Below, piece after piece: positions 21,797-29,368 of a stretch of DNA of 30,680 nucleotides. The position numbers were made by a program, and so were the translations under genes. The stretch comes from JBBDWJ01 sp040902925 (GTDB lineage Bacteria > Acidobacteriota > Terriglobia > Bryobacterales > UBA6623). Location of the stretch: the NCBI GenBank assembly GCA_040902925.1, contig JBBDWJ010000161.1:1-30680 (forward strand). Direction: 5' to 3'. Each line of letters begins with the position of its first letter. Position 1 is the first letter of the stretch. The notes beneath the pieces are model-generated. The model was not told the origin of the DNA and searched no databases. It was given only the letters and a program-made list of their open reading frames with translations.

Positions 21797-24598
21797 TTAG
21801 TCCACGTAGACGAATCCGTTTGAGGCGATCAAGATCCGGCACAGGCTTTGCCAGGCCTGCAAGTCCGTCATCGAGTCGAAGCGGCTTTTCAGCCCGGCCA
21901 TGTAAGTCAGCCCCGTATCGATTTCTTCGGCGTCGGGGCGGCGATTGAGCGTGCGCAAGTAGGCTCGGTCTATACGGGCGGAGTCGGAAAGATCGGCGTC
22001 ATCGAGCAGAGACTGCGCCACGTTGCGAGCGCGCTCGGCGACGAACTCGCTGTTCATCATGAACAGCGCCTGCGGCGCGACGTTTGTCAGCGGACGCTTG
22101 TCCGAGGGGATCGTCGCGTCGCCGAAATCAAACAGGTTCAGCAACGTCGGCAGGTTCGACCGCCGCAGCGGTATATAGACCATGCGGCGGCTGACCGTCG
22201 TGGGATCGATGCTCAGCCGGTCGTTGCTGTTCTCGCCGTCGGTGCCAAAGCCGGATTGCATCGTGCCGCCCATCTCGAAATCGATGGAGCCGCCGATGGC
22301 CAGCAAACCGTCGCGAATCTCCTCGACCGCGAGCCGGCGGCGGCTGAATTGCGAAAGCAGCCGGTTTTCAGGATCCTGCTCGGCCTTCTTCGCCGTGCCT
22401 TCACTGCTCATCTGATACGCGCTCGAGTTCAGGATCAGGCGGTGCATCTTCTTGACCGACCAGCCGCCTTCGACGAAACGTTCGGCCAGGTAGTCAAGCA
22501 GCTCCGGATGCGTCGGCCGCTCGCCCATCTTGCCGAAGTTGCTCGGCGTGCGGACGATACCTTCGCCGAAGTGTCCCTGCCAGATGCGATTCACCATCAC
22601 GCGAGCCGTCAGCGGATTGTCTGGGCTGGCAATCCAGTTGGCCAATTCCAGCCGGCCGCTGACGCTCTTGACCTGGGGCGGCTCTTCCCCGGCAACGATA
22701 GAGGGGAAAGCCTTTGGAGCAGGCTCGCCGGGGCTGTTGTAGTCGCCGCGGATGAACACCGCTTGCTCGAACCGCTCGCCCTCCTGCACCGCGCAGGCCA
22801 TGTCGGGCTCGGGCGGCGCTGTGTCTTCGAGCTGCTTCAACTCCGCGCGCAACGCCCGTACCTTGGCGAGACTCTCAGGCGGCAGCACCGCTTCTTCCCG
22901 CTGCTCGCTGACCGCAAAAGGACCGTTCTCTTCATAAAAGACTTCAAAAACGAACGCGTCGGTCTCGCGGCTGAACTGCCGCGGCTTCACCGGCATGACG
23001 CGGTCTTTGGCCGATTCGCGGATTCTCGACCGGAACTTTTTCTGGCTCCCGACCCAATCGTCCAACTGCTTCTGCGCCCGCTCCTGATAGCCGGCGGCGA
23101 CCTGCCTCCATTGGTCCGGTTGGGCGTTGCGCCAGTCCGCGAGGTGCTCGCGCTCCGACTCGGCGGGCTTGAGGTAGTCGGCCCATTTTTTCAACGCTGC
23201 CGCATCGAGATTTCGCTCGGCGGCCAGCGAGGCGGGGCTGCCGCCGTTAGTTTCGAGCTCGCGAGCCGCAACCATGTAGTCGGCCAGGCGCGTGTTGACG
23301 TCGAGGGCGTACTTCTCCAGATCCTCCGCCAGCGCTTCATCGACATCGAGGTGCTTGTAGATGATCTTCAGGCGGTGGACCTTGAAGTCTTCGTAGAGCT
23401 GCTCGGCAACCAGCGGCGTATACAGCATCTTCGAGACGTGCGTCTCGGAGTCCGAGAAATTGCGCGTGCTCGCGAAGATCGACACCATCGAGTAGTAATC
23501 TTTGGTGCGGATCGGGTCGAATTTGTGATCGTGGCAGCGCGCGCAGGCCACCGTAATTCCCAAAAACGCCTTCGAGAGCACGTCGACCTGCTCGTCGTAG
23601 ATGTCGTAGAGCATTTTCTTTTTGTCCTGCTGGGCGAGCGCCTTCGGTCCCAAGGCCAAAAAGCCGGTTGCCACGATGCCGCGGCGGTTGATTTCCGCCC
23701 CCGAGCCGTCGGGAGGCAGCAGGTCGCCAGCGACTTGCTCACGAACGAACTGGTCATAGGGCAGATCGGCGTTGAACGCATCGATCACGTAATCGCGGTA
23801 GCGCCAGGCGTAAGGGTAGCGATGATCTTCATCGTTGCCGGTAGAGTCGGCGTAGCGCGCCACATCGAGCCAGTGGCGTGCCCAATGCTCGCCGTAGCGC
23901 GGTGAGGCGAGCAGGCGATCCACGACGCGCTCGAAGGCTTGCGGCGAGTCGTCGGCCACGAAATCCTCAATCTCTTTCACCGTCGGCGGCAGACCCGTCA
24001 GATCGAACGTGACGCGGCGCAACAGCGTCAGTTTGTCGGCCGGGGGCGCCGGTTCCAGGCGGTTTTCTTCGAGCTTCGCCAGGATGAAACGATCGATCGG
24101 CGAACGAGCCCAGTCCGTAGTCTTCACGTTGGGCGGCGACGGATCTTTCACAGGCTGAAAGGCCCAGAAATTCTTTTGCTCTTCGGTGAACTCTTTCGAG
24201 GTGCTTTGGCTCTTAGCGACCTCGACGTGCTCCGCACCAGGCCATGGCGCCCCGGCTTTCACCCAGGCCGTGATGTTGGCGATTTCCTCGTTACTGAGCT
24301 TGCCGGTCGGCGGCATTTTCAGCCGTTCTTCGTAGCCGATGACTTCGAGCAGACGGCTCTTTTCCGGATTGTCGGCGGAGACCAGCGGACCACTCGCGCC
24401 GCCGTGAACGAACCCGGCAGCCGAGCTCAGGTCCAGCTCCGCGGTCTTGAGGTTGGGGTTGTGGCATACCTGGCACTTTTCAACCAGCACCGGGCGCACG
24501 CTCTTTTCGAAGAACTCAAGCGGATCAACCGACTGAGCCGCCAATGGGGCTACGGTGATGAGAAGCAAGACAGGAATCGTCCGCGAAAGATACTTCAT
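21797..24598 (-). CDS. Cytochrome c-like / DUF1549 / DUF1553 protein (PSCyt1-PSCyt2-PSD1)
   Basis: A 933-residue exported protein. Signal peptide at 1-21. PSCyt1 haem domain with CQVCH (42-46) and probable distal ligand M95 in LKMPP. DUF1549 (about 160-370), with WARSPIDRFILAKL, RRVTFDLTGLPPT, YGEHWARHWLDVARYADS, and a second CxxCH at CARCH (352-356) followed by DHKFDPI. DUF1553 (about 640-900), with NPLTARVMVNRIWQGHFGEG, PTHPELLDYLAERFVEGGWS and SNLPTLLNLFDFGD. The two CxxCH motifs predict haem attachment and periplasmic electron transfer, but the substrate is unknown. It is the partner of the adjacent DUF1501 gene. A -10-like TACAAT (minus strand, 24659-24654) gives a leader of about 50 nt. 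Confidence 0.95.
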   Translation of the reverse strand: MKYLSRTIPVLLLITVAPLAAQSVDPLEFFEKSVRPVLVEKCQVCHNPNLKTAELDLSSAAGFVHGGASGPLVSADNPEKSRLLEVIGYEERLKMPPTGKLSNEEIANITAWVKAGAPWPGAEHVEVAKSQSTSKEFTEEQKNFWAFQPVKDPSPPNVKTTDWARSPIDRFILAKLEENRLEPAPPADKLTLLRRVTFDLTGLPPTVKEIEDFVADDSPQAFERVVDRLLASPRYGEHWARHWLDVARYADSTGNDEDHRYPYAWRYRDYVIDAFNADLPYDQFVREQVAGDLLPPDGSGAEINRRGIVATGFLALGPKALAQQDKKKMLYDIYDEQVDVLSKAFLGITVACARCHDHKFDPIRTKDYYSMVSIFASTRNFSDSETHVSKMLYTPLVAEQLYEDFKVHRLKIIYKHLDVDEALAEDLEKYALDVNTRLADYMVAARELETNGGSPASLAAERNLDAAALKKWADYLKPAESEREHLADWRNAQPDQWRQVAAGYQERAQKQLDDWVGSQKKFRSRIRESAKDRVMPVKPRQFSRETDAFVFEVFYEENGPFAVSEQREEAVLPPESLAKVRALRAELKQLEDTAPPEPDMACAVQEGERFEQAVFIRGDYNSPGEPAPKAFPSIVAGEEPPQVKSVSGRLELANWIASPDNPLTARVMVNRIWQGHFGEGIVRTPSNFGKMGERPTHPELLDYLAERFVEGGWSVKKMHRLILNSSAYQMSSEGTAKKAEQDPENRLLSQFSRRRLAVEEIRDGLLAIGGSIDFEMGGTMQSGFGTDGENSNDRLSIDPTTVSRRMVYIPLRRSNLPTLLNLFDFGDATIPSDKRPLTNVAPQALFMMNSEFVAERARNVAQSLLDDADLSDSARIDRAYLRTLNRRPDAEEIDTGLTYMAGLKSRFDSMTDLQAWQSLCRILIASNGFVYVD

Positions 24599-24653
24599 GG
24601 ATCAAAAACCAAGAGGGCAGAAAACGCCCCTGCCGAAAGCGGGGGGTGTATAT

Positions 24654-24659
24654 ATTGTA
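24654..24659 (-). promoter_or_regulatory. -10-like element for the DUF1553-DUF1501 unit
   Basis: TACAAT on the minus strand, inside TACAATATATAC, 55 nt before the ATG at 24598. It is the only AT-rich hexamer of this quality in the 220-nt gap, and suggests the pair is transcribed separately from the upstream propeller gene. Confidence 0.45.
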
Positions 24660-24818
24660 CCGGAATCCGTTTGTTAGCGATACCAGGATGTGATTTCAGG
24701 GTGTTTGCAGGCCTGATTTCGCCGCCGGAACCGCCCGCTGGCAGCTATCCCCTCTACCGCGGGCACGAGGGACTGCGCAGCCCATATTCCGCCCACGACT
24801 TCGGAACTCCAGGGAAAA

Positions 24819-26273
24819 TCACTCGCTCATTCCGAAGCTGTACATCGCCTCGGAGGTGCGCAAGTAGATCCGGCCGTCGGCGATCGCCGGCGTCGCGAAA
24901 CACTGGCCCGGCAGATCGTTGGTGACGACAACTTCCCACTCGGCGCCCGGCTTGAGCACGCTGACCTTGCAGGCCTCGTCGATCATATAAATCTTGCCGT
25001 CGCCGGCCACGGGAGAGGCCCAATACTTTTCGAGCGCGTCGCGCAAGCGGTCCTGCTTCTGCACGTTGCCGGTTTTGGGGTCGAGCGTGGTCAGGATGCC
25101 GCNNNNNNNNNNGAGGTACAGCACGTTTTCGTACAGCAGCGGCGTGGCGCTGTTAGGCAGCGATTTGTAGTAGCGCCACAGCACGTGCGTGTCGGTAAGG
25201 TCGCCGCGCGCGCCGTTCGGCCGGATCGCGCTCATGCTGGATTCGCTGGTGAGGCGGCCGCGGTAGAACTGCCAATCCCGGGCATCGAAAAAGCCGTCGT
25301 CATCAAGATCGAAATCTTCCCATGTCGGCCCCAGTTTGTTCATGCGCGGGTTGGGGTGCTCGGCTGGGGAAATTTTGCCGTCCTTGTCAGCATCGTGATT
25401 CTTGAGGACGTCTTCGAACGCCGGAATCTCGTCGTTGCTGGTGCCGCCGCCCGACTCCCAGGCGTTGAAGTAGATCGTCTCGCCATCGATGACCGGCACG
25501 CCGCGCACCTGCCACGGCATCTGGCGCACCCACCACAGAGGCTCTCCGGTCTCGAGCGAGTGGGACACGAGGCGATAGGCGCCGGGCGCGATCACTTCGG
25601 CGGGTCCGTTCGCCGGACGCAGGATCGCCGGTGTGGCGTAGCCGCGCGTGATGCCCGGGCGATCGACTTTCCAGCGCTCCGTGCCGGTGTCTTTATTGAG
25701 GGCGAGGATATAGGACTCGGTGTCCTGATCGCAGATCAGAATCAGCGTGTCTCCGACAATGATCGGCGAGGAGCCGTGACCGTTGCGGTTGGCGAACGGG
25801 CCTAGCGGCACGCGCCAGCGCTCGCTGCCCTCGCCGTCGTAGGAAAGCAGGCCGAAATCGCCAAAAAACACGTAGACGTTTTCGCCGTCGGTGACTGGGC
25901 TGGTCGAAGTTGGTCCGTGGATGCGGTTGAACGGTTCCTGGCGCGGCCGCGGCGCTTCCTTGCGCCACAGAACCTTGCCGTCGGCGCGGTTGATGCAGAT
26001 GGTCAGCAGAACTTCGCTACCTTCCGCGCCTTCGTACCCGGTGAGAAAGATGCGGTCTTCGGTCATCACCGGCGAGGAGAACCCTGGCGGCACGGGCGTT
26101 TGCCAGATGAGGTTCTGCTCGGGGCCGAATTCCGCGGGCAAGGTTTCTACTCCCGCGATACCCAGGCCTTGCGGCCCTCGAAATTGTGGCCATTCGCCGG
26201 CCTGGAGCCAAGCGCTTGTCGCCGCGACGCCGAGGAAAAAGAGGAGGAGGGTTGGACGAAGCCTGCGGATCAT
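24819..26273 (-). CDS. PQQ-like beta-propeller protein with embedded EF-hand pair
   Basis: A 484-residue exported protein, interrupted by a 10-N gap (25103-25112) that keeps frame. Signal peptide at 1-25. PQQ/quinoprotein-type propeller repeats start at WPQFRGPQGLG and include GKVLWRKEAP, STSPVTDGENVYVFFGDFG, GHGSSPIIVGDTLIL, TGTERWKVDRPG, and GILTTLDPKTG after the gap. Between blades lies a paired EF-hand: DADKDGKISPAE (294-305), matching the canonical 12-residue loop, and DLDDDGFFDARD (322-333). It is probably a calcium-stabilised periplasmic protein; true PQQ binding is not shown. A Shine-Dalgarno AAGGAAG (minus strand, 26285-26279) precedes the ATG. It lies upstream of DUF1553 on the same strand but 220 nt away. 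Confidence 0.92.
   Translation of the reverse strand: MIRRLRPTLLLFFLGVAATSAWLQAGEWPQFRGPQGLGIAGVETLPAEFGPEQNLIWQTPVPPGFSSPVMTEDRIFLTGYEGAEGSEVLLTICINRADGKVLWRKEAPRPRQEPFNRIHGPTSTSPVTDGENVYVFFGDFGLLSYDGEGSERWRVPLGPFANRNGHGSSPIIVGDTLILICDQDTESYILALNKDTGTERWKVDRPGITRGYATPAILRPANGPAEVIAPGAYRLVSHSLETGEPLWWVRQMPWQVRGVPVIDGETIYFNAWESGGGTSNDEIPAFEDVLKNHDADKDGKISPAEHPNPRMNKLGPTWEDFDLDDDGFFDARDWQFYRGRLTSESSMSAIRPNGARGDLTDTHVLWRYYKSLPNSATPLLYENVLYLXXXXGILTTLDPKTGNVQKQDRLRDALEKYWASPVAGDGKIYMIDEACKVSVLKPGAEWEVVVTNDLPGQCFATPAIADGRIYLRTSEAMYSFGMSE
25103..25112. other. Assembly gap (10 N)
   Basis: Ten Ns inside the propeller gene, between codons for NVLYL and GILTTLD. Frame and repeat pattern are preserved across it. 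Confidence 0.95.
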
Positions 26274-26405
26274 GGTTCTTCCTTTCGATGACTATAGCGC
26301 AGGCCGGCTTGCCCAAGGGTACCAGTGACGGGCTGCGGTGGAAAGAGCCTCCGAGGCCGGACCTCACCGGGCAAGACTCAAGGCAGGATGTCTGCCCCAC
26401 GCTGC

Positions 26406-26411
26406 TAGAAT
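26406..26411 (+). promoter_or_regulatory. -10-like element for mtnP
   Basis: TAGAAT, ending 9 nt before the ATG at 26421. No -35 and no Shine-Dalgarno are visible. Transcription from here would give a nearly leaderless mRNA. Confidence 0.45.
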
Positions 26412-26420
26412 GAACCGTTT

Positions 26421-27278
26421 ATGGATGCGGAAATTGGAATCATTGGCGGCAGCGGTCTTTACTCGATGCCGGCGCTCAAAGTATTGCGCGAAGTCGAGTT
26501 GGACACCCCTTGGGGCAAGCCTTCGGACGCCTACGTCGTCGGCGAACTGGCTGGGCGCAACGTGGCGTTTCTGGCGCGGCATGGCCGCGGTCACCACGTC
26601 ATGCCTTCGAACCTCAATTTTCGCGCCAACATTCACGGCTTGAAGCAGCTTGGCGTGCAGTGGGTGCTTTCGTTCAGCGCCGTCGGATCGCTACGGGAGG
26701 ATTTCAAGCCGCTCGATTTCTGCATTCCCGATCAGTTCTTCGATCGCACGCGGGGCCGTGTTTCCACGTTTTTTGACGATGAGGTAGTGGCGCACATCGG
26801 CTTCTCGCACCCGATCTGCGGGGTGCTGGCCGGCGTGGCGGAAAAGGCCTGCCGGGCCGTGGGCGTCAACGTACATCGCGGCGGCACCTACTGCTGCATG
26901 GAAGGGCCGGCGTTTTCTACGCTCGCCGAATCGAAGCTCTATCGCACCTGGGGTTTCGACGTGATCGGCATGACCAACCTGCAGGAGGCGAAGCTCGCGC
27001 GCGAAGCGGAGATGTCTTACGCGACGATCGCCATGGTCACCGACTACGACTGCTGGCATCCCGATCACGACGCAGTGACGGTCGAGCAAATCATCGACTA
27101 TCTCAATCAGAACGCCGAGCATGCCAGGGAGGTCGCTGTCGAGGCGGTCCGCAATGTGCCCGGCGGGGCGTGCCCGCATGCCTCGGCTTTGAAGAACGCC
27201 ATCATCAGCGACCGTTCGAAGATCTCCGCCGCGGCGCGCAAGAAATACGGTTTGTTGATCGGAAAGTATCTGACGTAG
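26421..27278 (+). CDS. mtnP: S-methyl-5'-thioadenosine phosphorylase
   Basis: A 285-residue enzyme of the purine nucleoside phosphorylase 2 family. It cleaves methylthioadenosine with phosphate to adenine and methylthioribose-1-phosphate. Phosphate-site GGSGLY (9-14) and RHGRGH (53-58), SAVGSL (86-91), CMEGPAFSTLAES (159-171), MTNLQEAKLAREAEMSY (184-200) and TDYDCW (207-212) are all present; the last favours MTAP over ordinary PNP. The gene is monocistronic or co-transcribed with the PfkB gene 92 nt downstream. The downstream mtnA and aldolase genes of methionine salvage are not in the window. Confidence 0.93.
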   Translation: MDAEIGIIGGSGLYSMPALKVLREVELDTPWGKPSDAYVVGELAGRNVAFLARHGRGHHVMPSNLNFRANIHGLKQLGVQWVLSFSAVGSLREDFKPLDFCIPDQFFDRTRGRVSTFFDDEVVAHIGFSHPICGVLAGVAEKACRAVGVNVHRGGTYCCMEGPAFSTLAESKLYRTWGFDVIGMTNLQEAKLAREAEMSYATIAMVTDYDCWHPDHDAVTVEQIIDYLNQNAEHAREVAVEAVRNVPGGACPHASALKNAIISDRSKISAAARKKYGLLIGKYLT

Positions 27279-27370
27279 TGCGCAGGGGGACGGCCGGGTT
27301 TTCTGCCTGCGGCGTTGCGTCCGGTGCAGGTAAGAAAACCGCGTCACTGTCCCGTTCCAGAAAGGGAAGA

Positions 27371-28285
27371 ATGTCTTTACTTGTTGTCGGGTCGGTTGCC
27401 TATGACGGCGTTGAAACGCCGCACGGCAAGGTCGACCGTATGCTCGGTGGAGCGGGTACCTATATCGCGCTTTCGGCGAGCTTTTTCACAAAGATCAATC
27501 TGGTGGGGATCGTCGGTGAAGACTTTCACGCTGACGACGAAGCCATTCTGCGCGAACGTGGCGTCGATCTTGCCGGCCTCGAAAAGGTGCCTGGCAAGAC
27601 TTTCTTTTGGGAGGGCGTTTACTCGGACAACATGAACGAGCGTACGACGCTCACTACCGAGCTGAACGTGTTCGCCGATTTCAATCCGTCGCTGCCGGAG
27701 TCTTACCGTTCCGCGCCTTACGCCTTCTGCGGCAATATCCACCCCACGTTGCAGAAGCAGGTTCGCTCGCAGATGAACTCGCCGCGGTTCGTCGGCGGCG
27801 ACACGATGAACTTTTGGATCGAAGGTACGCCGAGCGAGCTGGCGGAAACGATCCGCGAGTGGGATTTCCTGCTGATCAACGACAGCGAGGCGCGGCAGCT
27901 TTCGGGCGAGCACAATTTGCGCAAGGCGGCGCGCAAGATCATCGAGATGGGTCCCAAAACCCTGGTCATCAAGCGCGGCGAGTACGGCGCGATTCTGTTC
28001 CGTCCCGACGGCTATTTTGTCGCCCCGGGGTTCCTGCTCGAAGACGTCTTCGACCCCACCGGCGCCGGCGACTCGTTTGCCGGCGGCTTTATGGGATACC
28101 TGGCCGAGCAAGGTGTTTCGGAGCTCGACGAGGCTTCTCACCAGCATTTGCGGCGGGCGATGATCTATGGCTCGGTAATGGGTAGTTTCTGTTGCGAGAA
28201 GTTCGGCGTCGAGCGGCTGCGGACGCTTTCCCGCAAGGAAATCGACGCGCGCTATCACGAGTTCAAAGGCTTCACGGATTTTTAG
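27371..28285 (+). CDS. PfkB family carbohydrate/nucleoside kinase
   Basis: A 304-residue ribokinase-fold kinase. The frame is open from 27170, but the ATG at 27371 starts the first beta strand (MSLLVVGSVAYDGVETPHG) and is preceded by a purine-rich AAAGGGAAGA. GGAGTYIALSASFF (26-39) is the substrate-binding GG motif. DPTGAGDSFAGGF (228-240) carries the anion hole and catalytic D234. N170-D171-x-E is the metal-side motif. It follows the MTA phosphorylase, so a purine or ribose-derived substrate (adenosine, ribose or a methylthioribose product) is a reasonable inference; sequence alone does not fix it. Confidence 0.92.
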   Translation: MSLLVVGSVAYDGVETPHGKVDRMLGGAGTYIALSASFFTKINLVGIVGEDFHADDEAILRERGVDLAGLEKVPGKTFFWEGVYSDNMNERTTLTTELNVFADFNPSLPESYRSAPYAFCGNIHPTLQKQVRSQMNSPRFVGGDTMNFWIEGTPSELAETIREWDFLLINDSEARQLSGEHNLRKAARKIIEMGPKTLVIKRGEYGAILFRPDGYFVAPGFLLEDVFDPTGAGDSFAGGFMGYLAEQGVSELDEASHQHLRRAMIYGSVMGSFCCEKFGVERLRTLSRKEIDARYHEFKGFTDF

Positions 28286-28379
28286 GACCCGTGGATCGCC
28301 CATCGTGAACCGAGGCCGCAGGCGCGGGCTAGAAAGTTCTTAGTACGGGTGAAGCGAGGGAGGGTGGGCCCTTGACTGA

Positions 28380-28419
28380 CCCCACCCTGGCGGGTGGGGC
28401 TCGGATCGCCTGCGGCGAT
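28380..28419 (+). repeat. Dispersed intergenic stem-loop repeat, copy D (most complete)
   Basis: CCCCACCC, TGGCG and GGTGGGG form a strong first hairpin, then CTCGGATCG leads to a second hairpin ATCGCC, TGC, GGCGAT. Bases 28396-28419 are identical to 16384-16407. It lies between the PfkB and dapF-like genes. A further AGGGTGG upstream (28361-28367) can also pair with the CCACCCT. Confidence 0.7.
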
Positions 28420-28495
28420 GGCTGCGGTGATGTCCGCGCCGCGAGATTCGCTGCCGGCCGTCTGGCCCTCGCAACAGCGTTCGGCTCGTCTTGAC

Positions 28496-29314
28496 ATGGA
28501 TATCCCTTTCACAAAGGCTCAGGCGGTTGGCAACGACTTTCTGATCGTTGAGGCGCAAGATTTAGCTTCGGCCGGCGTGGCCAAGAATGGCTTGCCGGAG
28601 TTTTCCCAGAACATCTGCGATCGGCATTGCGGCGCCGGCGCTGATGGCGTCGAGATTGTCGACACGCCTGAAGAGCGTGCGAAGGCCGACGCATCGATCC
28701 GGCTGTTCAATTCCGACGGCAGCGAAGCGGAGATTTCCGGCAATGGCACGCGCTGCGTGGCGGCTTATCTGCTGGAGCGTGGAATGCAAAGCCCGCTTCG
28801 CATCGCGACGAAGGCGGGCGTAAAGCCGCTGCGGCTGATCGAGCGCCGCGGTGTTGTGTTTCAGCTCGAGATGTCGATGGGCCGTCCGGCTTATCGCAAG
28901 GAACCCCACGCTTTCCTGGGCAACGTGGGCCTCAATATGGGCGAGCTCACGATTCTCGACGTGGGGAATCCGCAGGTGGCGCTGCTGGTCGACAATTTTG
29001 ATTTCGATTGGCGTGCTCTCGGCCGCGAGATCGAAACCCACGAGCGCTTTCCCAACCGCACCAATGTTTCGTTCATCCGCGTGCTCGATCGCCATCGCAT
29101 CGATGTGCGCTTCTGGGAACGCGGAGCAGGCGAAACTTTAAGCTCGGGCACGGGCTCGACCGGGGCCGTGGTGGCGGCGATTGTTTCCGGGCGCGCGGAA
29201 AGCCCCGTGACCGTCGTAACGCCTGCCGGCGAGATGAGGCTGCGTTGGGAGGACGAGGTTTTGCTGGAGGGTCCGGCGCAGTTGGTGGCCCGGGGGAAGT
29301 ATTTCGGCCGTTGA
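28496..29314 (+). CDS. dapF: Diaminopimelate epimerase homologue with Cys-to-Ser at second catalytic site
   Basis: A 272-residue protein from the ATG at 28496; the frame is open further upstream, but that part translates the dispersed repeat. The two-fold DapF barrel is clear: GNDF (12-15), NSDGSEAEISGNGTRC (72-87) with the first catalytic cysteine C87, GNPQVAL (157-163), and WERGAGETL (207-215). The second catalytic cysteine, normally in ETLACGTG, is replaced: the sequence is ETLSSGTG, S216-S217, from codons agc tcg. DapF interconverts LL- and meso-diaminopimelate for lysine and peptidoglycan. With only one thiol it may be slow, use Ser as a base, or act on another substrate. No other lysine gene is adjacent. 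Confidence 0.88.
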   Translation: MDIPFTKAQAVGNDFLIVEAQDLASAGVAKNGLPEFSQNICDRHCGAGADGVEIVDTPEERAKADASIRLFNSDGSEAEISGNGTRCVAAYLLERGMQSPLRIATKAGVKPLRLIERRGVVFQLEMSMGRPAYRKEPHAFLGNVGLNMGELTILDVGNPQVALLVDNFDFDWRALGREIETHERFPNRTNVSFIRVLDRHRIDVRFWERGAGETLSSGTGSTGAVVAAIVSGRAESPVTVVTPAGEMRLRWEDEVLLEGPAQLVARGKYFGR

Positions 29315-29350
29315 TCCGTTGATCCGTTGATCGGTTTATCAGTTGATCCC
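29311..29350. repeat. Octanucleotide tandem repeat across the dapF stop codon
   Basis: Five 8-bp units: TTGATCCG (29311), TTGATCCG (29319), TTGATCGG (29327), TTTATCAG (29335), TTGATCCC (29343). The first unit supplies the TGA stop of the dapF-like gene. Decay increases towards the 3' side. Confidence 0.7.
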
Positions 29351-29368
29351 GCTATTTCGTTGAAGCTT

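Noticed and set aside
21848..23905. 685-codon open frame on the plus strand
   Set aside because: Antisense to the clearly recognised DUF1549/DUF1553 gene; its translation is Arg/Val/Ala-rich without motifs and reflects GC-rich codon bias.
28394..28495. 34-codon N-terminal extension of the DapF homologue
   Set aside because: It translates the dispersed stem-loop repeat; the family's first strand begins at the ATG at 28496.
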